Positions 1-5,239 of a stretch of 22,415 bases of DNA are shown piece by piece (position 1 is the first letter of the stretch; every line of letters begins with the position of its first letter). The position numbers and the translations under genes are program-made. Source of the stretch: Deltaproteobacteria bacterium (GTDB lineage: Bacteria > Desulfobacterota > Desulfuromonadia > Geobacterales > Pseudopelobacteraceae); NCBI GenBank assembly GCA_016219145.1, contig JACRCG010000200.1, positions 1 to 22,415 on the forward strand, read 5' to 3'. The notes beneath the pieces are model-generated. The model had not been told where the DNA came from and searched no databases. It was given only the letters and a program-made list of their open reading frames with translations.

Positions 1-357
1 ACCTCCGATGTATCCTGGACATCATCAATACCTGTAAGCTACACCTGCCGCACCTGGGGTTTTCATACGTTGTACGCCTACGCCAAAGATGCTGCCGGCA
101 ACGTCTCGGCTGCCAAGACGGCCACTGTGCGAGTTGGCCCGGTCGATGGGATAATTGTACCCGGTCCGGGGAAAACGGGACCGGCTCTTAGCGACGCCCT
201 GAAAGCACTGAACTTTGCTTTGGGACTTGAAATTCCGACCGCAGCAGATATACTGAACGGCGATGTAGCGCCGCTTGTAAATGGAGTGCCGCACCCCGAC
301 GGCAAGATCGACCTGGGAGATGTAATCGTAATTCTGCGTAAGGTGGTGGGACTGTAG
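1..357 (+). CDS. C-terminal part of a secreted protein with Ig-like domain and dockerin-like tail (5' end outside window)
   Basis: The frame is open from the first base to the TAG at 355-357, so this is the last 118 codons of a longer gene whose start lies upstream. The first ~45 residues end in LYAYAKDAAGNVSAAKTATV, the closing strand pattern of bacterial Ig-like/FN3-like repeats in surface proteins. After a Gly/Pro linker, the last ~55 residues contain GDVAPLVNG, then PDGKIDLGDVIVILRKVVGL. This is a dockerin-like, calcium-loop type segment (acidic D-x-D-G loop, then an amphipathic helix) that I associate with C-termini of Geobacter secreted proteins. Inference: an exported, multi-domain adhesive or enzymatic protein; the catalytic part, if any, is not in the window. 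No T-rich terminator is visible between it and the next gene 57 nt downstream. Confidence is high that it is real coding sequence and moderate for the domain names. Confidence 0.75.
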   Translation, partial: TSDVSWTSSIPVSYTCRTWGFHTLYAYAKDAAGNVSAAKTATVRVGPVDGIIVPGPGKTGPALSDALKALNFALGLEIPTAADILNGDVAPLVNGVPHPDGKIDLGDVIVILRKVVGL

Positions 358-414
358 TTCTGGTGCAATTGTCATTATCAACCCGGACTGCGCCAGAAAA
401 AAGGAGAAAGAGAC

Positions 415-675
415 ATGAACATCCGCAAGAAATTTCTGGATTATGAATACGAAGAGGTTCTGGACGGCAGGGTACGCGAGTTGATCAGGGTTGGTTGCGC
501 CATTGCGGTCGGATGCCCGACCTGACTGAAAAAACACTTCGCGGTCGCGAAGTCGGAAGGCGCAACGGATGCCGAATTACGAGAAGCGATAGCGTACGGC
601 ATGATCGCTCCGGGGGGCCGGGCCAAGAATTTTGCTCTGGATATGCTGAGCGAGATCGAAGGAAGATCAGGATGA
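415..675 (+). CDS. AhpD/carboxymuconolactone decarboxylase-like selenoprotein with CPTU motif (TGA 523-525 read as Sec)
   Basis: An ATG at 415 has a strong ribosome site AAGGAG at 401-406, 8 nt upstream. The frame reads 36 codons to TGA (523-525), then continues open for 49 codons to a second TGA at 673-675, giving 86 residues if the first TGA is selenocysteine. Both halves match one small AhpD/CMD-type domain: RVRELIRVGCAIAVGCPT before the TGA, then LKKHFAVAKSEGATDAELRE and AIAYGMIAPGGRAKNFALDM after it. In this family the redox site is C-x-x-C followed by L-x-x-H. Here the TGA sits exactly at the second cysteine, giving C34-P-T-U37-L-K-K-H. A perfect SECIS-type hairpin starts 10 nt after the TGA. 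AhpD-like selenoproteins are known from bacterial selenoproteome surveys. Likely role: thiol/selenol redox or peroxide-related chemistry in the cytosol; the substrate is unknown. The 3' end overlaps the convergent DUF116 gene by 9 nt. The alternative, a nonsense-mutated pseudogene, fits less well. Confidence 0.85.
536..553 (+). promoter_or_regulatory. Bacterial SECIS-like hairpin downstream of the UGA codon
   Basis: The arm ACTTCGC (536-542) pairs perfectly with GCGAAGT (547-553) around a GGTC loop (543-546). The loop begins 18 nt after the UGA (523-525). Bacterial SECIS elements lie inside the coding region just 3' of the UGA and present a G-U in a small apical loop to SelB. As I remember the E. 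coli fdhF element, its apical loop contains the same GGUC at almost the same distance. The hairpin overlaps codons 41-47 of the selenoprotein. Confidence 0.8.
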
Positions 676-1464
676 CGCTTCGGCTGAACCGTCCAGTAGC
701 AGTACCTGACTCAAAGCGTCGTCGATCTTGGAAACATCCACGACAGTGTTGAAACAGGGGCCGAAGGGGCGTTCGTTCAGGATGCCGATCACCGGAAGAG
801 GGTAGCAGTCCTTGATGCCGGAAGTAAGGTCGCGTTCACAGGCCACCGCCAGCACCAGTTTGGGTCTTTTTTCGACGATCACCTTGCGAGCCAGTGTGCC
901 GCCGGTGGCAACCGAGATGTCGATATGGTATTTGCGGCCGATATCGACTAGGCCCTTGATGTCGCAACGGCCGCACTGCACACATTTGTGAATGTCGCCG
1001 GTGACCTTGATTTCGCAGTCGAAGAGCTGGATACAGTGGGGAAGCAACACCAGAACGCGGTCCGGCCTGACTTTCTGGCGTTGCGAAATGACCAGACTGT
1101 TGTTCATGGCGATGAAGGACTGGCGGATACTGTCCTTGTTAAGTCCCATCAGCCGGCCTACAAATTCAATGACCGGCAGCAGAAATTTGATTACGACCAG
1201 CCGCATGAAGCGGGTGAAGAAGATGTCCTTGACGAGCGCAGTGGTCAGCACCAGCAGGCCGGTGCCCAGTATGGCTACGCCGGAAAGCACCACCATGACG
1301 ATACCGACGATATGCGGCAGATTCGGGTGAATATTGGCCAGACCGCGGTTTGGAATCCACCAGGCCAGGAAAATTACCGCCACAACAATCAGACAGGTAA
1401 CACCCATCAGGGTTACAAACAGCCTCTTGCGGGGCGGCGCGGTTTTTTCCTCAGTATCAGTCAC
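667..1464 (-). CDS. DUF116 family membrane-anchored cysteine-rich protein
   Basis: A 265-residue protein of the DUF116 family. Two hydrophobic segments (about residues 16-36 and 50-76) anchor the N-terminus. The rest is a soluble domain with conserved cysteines: LLPHCIQLFDC, then CVQCGRCDIKG near residues 160-170, then ACERDL and GPCFNTVVDV. The cysteine spacing suggests metal or Fe-S binding; the biochemical function of the family is not established. Translation starts at GTG (1462-1464) with GGAGAG about 8 nt upstream. That start lies within the last codons of fmt (8 nt overlap), which indicates translational coupling in a def-fmt-DUF116 operon, an order I associate with this bacterial group. 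Its stop (667-669) lies inside the end of the convergent selenoprotein gene. Confidence 0.85.
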   Translation of the reverse strand: MTDTEEKTAPPRKRLFVTLMGVTCLIVVAVIFLAWWIPNRGLANIHPNLPHIVGIVMVVLSGVAILGTGLLVLTTALVKDIFFTRFMRLVVIKFLLPVIEFVGRLMGLNKDSIRQSFIAMNNSLVISQRQKVRPDRVLVLLPHCIQLFDCEIKVTGDIHKCVQCGRCDIKGLVDIGRKYHIDISVATGGTLARKVIVEKRPKLVLAVACERDLTSGIKDCYPLPVIGILNERPFGPCFNTVVDVSKIDDALSQVLLLDGSAEASS

Positions 1465-2413
1465 GATTCAATCTCTCCGGTATTCCGAGCGCAATGCCCT
1501 CAGCTATCGGAAAGCCGGCCAGGAAGCTGCCGGTATCAAGGCGCTTTTTGCCGGCCAGCTGCAACTCCAGCAAAAACAGGCTGCCTGATAGACAAGCCAC
1601 TTCCAGCTCTCCCTTTGAAGCTTTCAAAACAGTTCCCGGCTTTCCGCTGCCATTGCCGACGCGGGTACGGAAGATTTTCAGGAGCTGGCCGTTACTATCG
1701 GTATATGCCACCGGCCAGACCGACATTCCGCGCACCTGGTTATGAATGGATCTGGCGTCCCTGCTCCAGTTGATCTTTCCATCTTCTTTTCTGAGCATGG
1801 CGGCATAGCAGGTTTCGTTGTCATTCTGCTGGCGCGGCGTGACCGTTCCGGCTTTCAGACGATCAAGGGTTTCCAGAAGCAGACTGGCCCCCATTTCAGC
1901 CATGCGGTCATGCAGCGCAGCGATATCTTCGTCCTCATCAAGCGCCGTACTCTGTTCAAGCAACATCGGACCGGTATCCAGACCGGGATCCATCAGCATG
2001 GTGGTGACACCGGTTTCGTTCTCACCGTTGATGATGCACCAGTTGAGCGGAGCGGCGCCGCGATAGCGGGGCAGCAGGGAGGCGTGTACATTGATGCAGC
2101 CCTGCGGCGGAATATCGAGAAGTGACTTGGGCAATATCTGTCCGAAGGCCACCACGACGATCACGTCCGGCTTCAGTTCCCGAATGATTTCGACAAAGGC
2201 CGGGTCACGCACTTTGGGCGGCTGTAAAACCGGAATGCCATGACCGGCGGCCAATTCCTTGACCGGTGTGGGCATCAGATGCTGCCCCCGCCCTTTGGGA
2301 CGGTCGGGCTGGGTGACAACCGCCACCAGATTTTCACCCTGCTGGATAAGCTTGTCCAGCGTCGGGCAGGCAAAAGCGGGCGTACCCATGAAGATGATCC
2401 GCCAGCCGGTCAT
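1457..2413 (-). CDS. fmt: Methionyl-tRNA formyltransferase
   Basis: Transfers a formyl group from 10-formyltetrahydrofolate to initiator Met-tRNA in the cytosol. The 318-residue length is normal for the family. The N-terminus MTGWRIIFMGTPAFACPTL is the usual formyltransferase start. The catalytic region is clear: NVHASLLPRYRGAAPLNW (about residues 107-124) carries the N-x-H pair and the substrate-binding loop, and GLDTGPML (about 144-151) carries the catalytic Asp. The C-terminal ~110 residues form the tRNA-contacting domain, including NQVRGMSVWPVAYT. The ATG overlaps the stop of def (ATGA, 2410-2413), and the end overlaps the GTG of the DUF116 gene, so the three genes are tightly coupled. 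Def later removes the formyl group that Fmt adds, which explains the pairing. Confidence 0.97.
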   Translation of the reverse strand: MTGWRIIFMGTPAFACPTLDKLIQQGENLVAVVTQPDRPKGRGQHLMPTPVKELAAGHGIPVLQPPKVRDPAFVEIIRELKPDVIVVVAFGQILPKSLLDIPPQGCINVHASLLPRYRGAAPLNWCIINGENETGVTTMLMDPGLDTGPMLLEQSTALDEDEDIAALHDRMAEMGASLLLETLDRLKAGTVTPRQQNDNETCYAAMLRKEDGKINWSRDARSIHNQVRGMSVWPVAYTDSNGQLLKIFRTRVGNGSGKPGTVLKASKGELEVACLSGSLFLLELQLAGKKRLDTGSFLAGFPIAEGIALGIPERLNRD

Positions 2414-2916
2414 CGCCCCTCCTCGGCGGCTTTACGGGCCTTGCGCTGAAATAGCTCGCGCTTTAGAACCGAGAGATGATCAACAAAGAGAATGCCGTCC
2501 AGATGGTCGATTTCGTGCTGGAAAGCGATCGCCAGCAGATCATCTGCTTTCCAGGTCTTTTCCGCGCCGTCCGGATCAAGCGCCTTGACGATTACGCGGG
2601 CATGCCGGCGCACATTTGCGGCGTATTTGGGAACCGACAGGCAGCCCTCTTCTTCGTAAGCCTCGCCTTCCGCGTGCACAATAACCGGATTGATGGCCAC
2701 TATCAGGTCAGGCGGCTCGTCCTTGCCTGAAATATCGATAACGATAACACGCTGGTGAACACCGATCTGCGGGGCGGCCAGTCCGACTCCGGGCGCGTCG
2801 TACATTGTCTCAGCCATGTCCCGGATCAGCTCACGCACTGAGTCGTTTATGACGGTAATCGGAACGGATTTCTTCTTGAGCTCCGGATTGGGGTAAGTGA
2901 GGATTGTTCGGATCAT
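2410..2916 (-). CDS. def: Peptide deformylase
   Basis: Removes the N-formyl group from the starting methionine of new proteins and is a metal-dependent cytosolic enzyme. All three family motifs are present in this 168-residue protein: GVGLAAPQIG (43-52), EEGCLSVP (89-96, metal ligand C92) and QHEIDHLDG (133-141, metal ligands H134 and H138, catalytic E135). The tail is Lys/Arg-rich, as is common in this family. It is the first gene of the def-fmt-DUF116 operon, preceded by a good sigma70-type promoter at 2958-2986. The ATG at 2914-2916 has a GGGAG about 13 nt upstream, rather far, so initiation may be only moderately efficient. The start is supported by the standard N-terminus (I-R-T-I-L-T-Y-P-N-P). 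Confidence 0.97.
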   Translation of the reverse strand: MIRTILTYPNPELKKKSVPITVINDSVRELIRDMAETMYDAPGVGLAAPQIGVHQRVIVIDISGKDEPPDLIVAINPVIVHAEGEAYEEEGCLSVPKYAANVRRHARVIVKALDPDGAEKTWKADDLLAIAFQHEIDHLDGILFVDHLSVLKRELFQRKARKAAEEGR

Positions 2917-2957
2917 ATGCCGCAGGAGACTCCCTTGATTGATGTTACGAACTTGTG

Positions 2958-2986
2958 ATCATACTATTTCAGTACAATAAAATCAA
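2958..2986 (-). promoter_or_regulatory. Sigma70-type promoter for def-fmt-DUF116
   Basis: On the minus strand, TTGATT (2981-2986) and TATGAT (2958-2963) are separated by exactly 17 nt. They lie about 42 nt upstream of the def ATG and back to back with the TPR gene promoter, so this is a divergent promoter region. Confidence 0.65.
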
Positions 2987-3013
2987 TTTTCATCTTGTTA
3001 TTGGTTTAGCTAA

Positions 3014-3042
3014 TTGAAATGTCGCCTGATGATGTGTATAAT
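3014..3042 (+). promoter_or_regulatory. Sigma70-type promoter for the TPR-GH13-barrel gene set
   Basis: TTGAAA (3014-3019) and a perfect TATAAT (3037-3042) are separated by exactly 17 nt. Transcription would start near 3049, leaving a leader of about 110 nt before the TPR gene. The -35 box lies 27 nt from that of the divergent def promoter. Confidence 0.7.
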
Positions 3043-3048
3043 CACGCC

Positions 3049-3158
3049 CCACAGGCACCGAGCCTGACTCCGCCAATAGGATAAACGTGCCGGCAGGGAG
3101 GTTCTTTTGTCTCCGGACCGGATTCGGCGATTTCATTTTACCGAAGGATATGACTGAT
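3049..3158 (+). promoter_or_regulatory. Structured 5' leader of the TPR gene
   Basis: The ~110-nt leader between the predicted transcription start and the ATG at 3159 holds three short hairpins. CAGGC/GCCTG (3052-3056/3062-3066) has a 5-nt loop. GGAG/CTCC is at 3097-3100/3111-3114. TTCGG/CCGAA is at 3123-3127/3141-3145, and its 3' arm overlaps the ribosome site GAAGGA (3143-3148). I do not recognise it as a known riboswitch class. It may be a cis-acting control element or an ordinary leader. Confidence 0.3.
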
Positions 3159-5153
3159 ATGCAGACACTGCGCACATACCAGCCACTGATAAACGGCAAC
3201 AGAACGTTATCGAAACTGTTTTTTGCTTGGAACGTGCGGAAAGCGTCCTGCAATTTACTGATGCTGCCGGTTGCTGCGCTGCTGCTCACCGGATTCAGCT
3301 GGGGCGACCTGGGTCTGGGGGGTGACGCGTGCAAAGATGCCATAGATGCGGCGCTCAAACTGGAAAGCATCAGAGACGAGGCTCAGTTGCGCCTTGAAGA
3401 GGCCAGGATTTTGTCCAGATGTCCGGATGGCGCTGCCGCCAATTTTGTCACCGCTATCCAACTGGAGCGGGTCGGCAACATCGATGGCGCTATCAGTGAA
3501 TACCGCCGGGCACAGCTTAAAGATCGCAGTTTTTCAGCCGCCAGCGGAAATCTGGGACTGCTTTATGCGCAGAAGGGTCAAAATGACGAGGCTCTGGTCG
3601 AGCTGGCGCGGGGTCTGGCCTCCTCCGCTCCGAATCCCAGATTTCATAAGGCGATGGCAAGACTGCTGGCCGACCGCAGGGTTTACCCACTGGCCGTCTA
3701 TCACTATACCGAGGCCGGTCGGGAGTTGCCCCGTGACGCTTCGATATTTCTGGGACTGGCTGATATTCACCGAGCCACCGGCCAGCAGGAGAAGGCCCTC
3801 GAAGAGTATCGCCGGACTTTATCGATCGATCCGAATTCTGATAAGGCCAATATCGGGATTGCAGCTATCAGCCTTGAGCGCAATGATCCGGACAAGGCAG
3901 TGGAGCAGTTGAAAAAAGCGGCCGTTGCAAATCCTCAAAACCGCGACGTTCACCTTATGCTGGCCGGTATCTATGAAAAGAAAGGGGACGCCAAGCTGGC
4001 GGACTATCACTATCTGATGGGGGGAAAGGGCAAGACTGCCACTTCGGCGATCAGGCTCTCCACCGGCCTGGCTACCGCAAGCGGCGCCGACAAGGAGATT
4101 GTAGCTCTCAAGGCGGCCGTCAAGGAACGTCCGGACGACGTCGCCTCCTACGAAAAACTTGGTCATCTCTACCGCGCCGCCGGGAAAGACACCGAAGCGA
4201 TTGAGGCTTACCGGGAGGCAGCCCACCGCAACAGCAGCAACAGCGATATCTACCTCAACCTTGGCATTCTTTATGAGAAACGATCACAGGCCGATGAGGC
4301 GGTGGTGGCCTACAAACAAGCCATCAAAGCCAAGCCGGACAACCATGATGCCCGCCTGAGACTGGGTGACATCAGTCTCTCGCGCGGTTTTTTTCAGGAA
4401 GCGGTCGAGCAGTATTCGGAATTTCTGAAACTCCGCCCCGAGAGCCCCGACATTCATTTGAAGCTGGCCCGCATCTTTGCAAAAAGCAAGGAGTCCAACC
4501 TGGCGATCGAGTCATACCGGCATGTCCTCAGATACAGTCCGGACGACGTGGATGCCAATCGCGAGATTGCGGCCCTGTACAAGGCCAAGGGGCAGAACGA
4601 AAAGGCGGTTGAGCATTTGAGGAAAGTTCTGTCGTTGCGTAAGGACGATGCTGATACTCGTACGGCCCTGGTTTCCATTTATGTCAAGAACAAGCAGTAC
4701 GACGAGATCACGGTCCTGCTCAAGGAAGCGGCCGAATTGACTCCTGATGATCCCAACAATCACTACAAGCTGGGACTGATCTATGACTTCAAGAAAGATT
4801 ATGAGAATGCTATAGCAAACTATAAAAAGGCCATCGAGATCAAGGGGGATCATGCCAGATCGCTGAATGCCCTGGGGCGGCTCTATATGAAAACCGGTCG
4901 CTTGAGCGAGGCCAGGGAAGCGCTGGAAGCCGCCAAAAAAGCTGATCCGGCTATGGAAGAAACCTCGATCCTGCTTAACAACATCCGTGATGAATTCAAC
5001 CCGGAACCACGCAAGATCAGCAAGTCAAAAAAAGGTAAGAACAAGAAGGGCAAAAAGACATCCAAGTCCGGCAAAAGCAGTAAGAGCACCAAACCGGCCA
5101 AGGCCGGGGCCGAAAAAGCAGCAGATAAATCAACCCCCAGGAAACAACCGTAG
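3159..5153 (+). CDS. Secreted or membrane-anchored tetratricopeptide repeat protein with Lys-rich tail
   Basis: A 664-residue protein. I place the start at ATG 3159 (M-Q-T-L-R-T-Y) because GAAGGA lies 10 nt upstream; a GTG at 3087 in the same frame would add 24 residues but has no better ribosome site. A hydrophobic stretch near residues 33-45 (LLMLPVAALLLTGF) looks like a late signal peptide or membrane anchor. From about residue 60 to 610 there is a long series of ~34-residue TPR units. Clear examples are SYEKLGHLYRAAGKDTEAIE, IYLNLGILYEKRSQADEAVV and ALGRLYMKTGRLSEAREALE. The final ~45 residues are a low-complexity basic tail (KKGKNKKGKKTSKSGKSSKS and similar). TPR arrays mediate protein-protein contacts, so this is probably a scaffold in the periplasm or at the inner membrane. 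It heads a plus-strand set with the GH13-like and barrel genes. Confidence 0.85.
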   Translation: MQTLRTYQPLINGNRTLSKLFFAWNVRKASCNLLMLPVAALLLTGFSWGDLGLGGDACKDAIDAALKLESIRDEAQLRLEEARILSRCPDGAAANFVTAIQLERVGNIDGAISEYRRAQLKDRSFSAASGNLGLLYAQKGQNDEALVELARGLASSAPNPRFHKAMARLLADRRVYPLAVYHYTEAGRELPRDASIFLGLADIHRATGQQEKALEEYRRTLSIDPNSDKANIGIAAISLERNDPDKAVEQLKKAAVANPQNRDVHLMLAGIYEKKGDAKLADYHYLMGGKGKTATSAIRLSTGLATASGADKEIVALKAAVKERPDDVASYEKLGHLYRAAGKDTEAIEAYREAAHRNSSNSDIYLNLGILYEKRSQADEAVVAYKQAIKAKPDNHDARLRLGDISLSRGFFQEAVEQYSEFLKLRPESPDIHLKLARIFAKSKESNLAIESYRHVLRYSPDDVDANREIAALYKAKGQNEKAVEHLRKVLSLRKDDADTRTALVSIYVKNKQYDEITVLLKEAAELTPDDPNNHYKLGLIYDFKKDYENAIANYKKAIEIKGDHARSLNALGRLYMKTGRLSEAREALEAAKKADPAMEETSILLNNIRDEFNPEPRKISKSKKGKNKKGKKTSKSGKSSKSTKPAKAGAEKAADKSTPRKQP

Positions 5154-5168
5154 TTCTGGTTCACATTC

Positions 5169-5186
5169 CGCCTTTGAAGAAAGGCG
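5169..5186 (+). other. Perfect 7-bp hairpin just after the TPR gene
   Basis: CGCCTTT (5169-5175) pairs with AAAGGCG (5180-5186) around a GAAG tetraloop, 15 nt after the TPR stop codon. No T-run follows, so it is not a standard intrinsic terminator; it may act in mRNA processing or stability between the two genes. It covers the only early TTG candidate (5174) for the next gene, which argues against that start. Confidence 0.4.
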
Positions 5187-5239
5187 TACAAGCTGCCAGA
5201 TTGTTTCAGGTTTATCATCAGGCCACGACTGGACTCAAA

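Noticed and set aside
415..525. Reading the small AhpD-like gene as a frameshifted or nonsense-mutated pseudogene
   Set aside because: The frame does not shift, the 49 codons after the TGA keep family motifs, the TGA is exactly at the redox Cys position, and a SECIS-type hairpin follows.
988..1773. Long plus-strand open frame (261 codons) opposite fmt and DUF116
   Set aside because: It is the shadow of two well-recognised minus-strand genes and shows no protein-like motifs.
3043..3148. Possible c-di-GMP (GEMM-I) riboswitch in the TPR gene leader
   Set aside because: There is faint likeness (GGATAAAC, CTCCGG and ACCGAA words), but the conserved GACGCAAAGCC core and tetraloop receptor are missing.
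3087..3158. Longer start (GTG 3087) for the TPR protein
   Set aside because: It would place 24 extra non-signal residues before the N-terminus, and the ATG at 3159 has its own GAAGGA site at good distance.
5174..5239. TTG start for the GH13-like protein
   Set aside because: The codon is inside a perfect 7-bp hairpin, is a rare start type and has no ribosome site.
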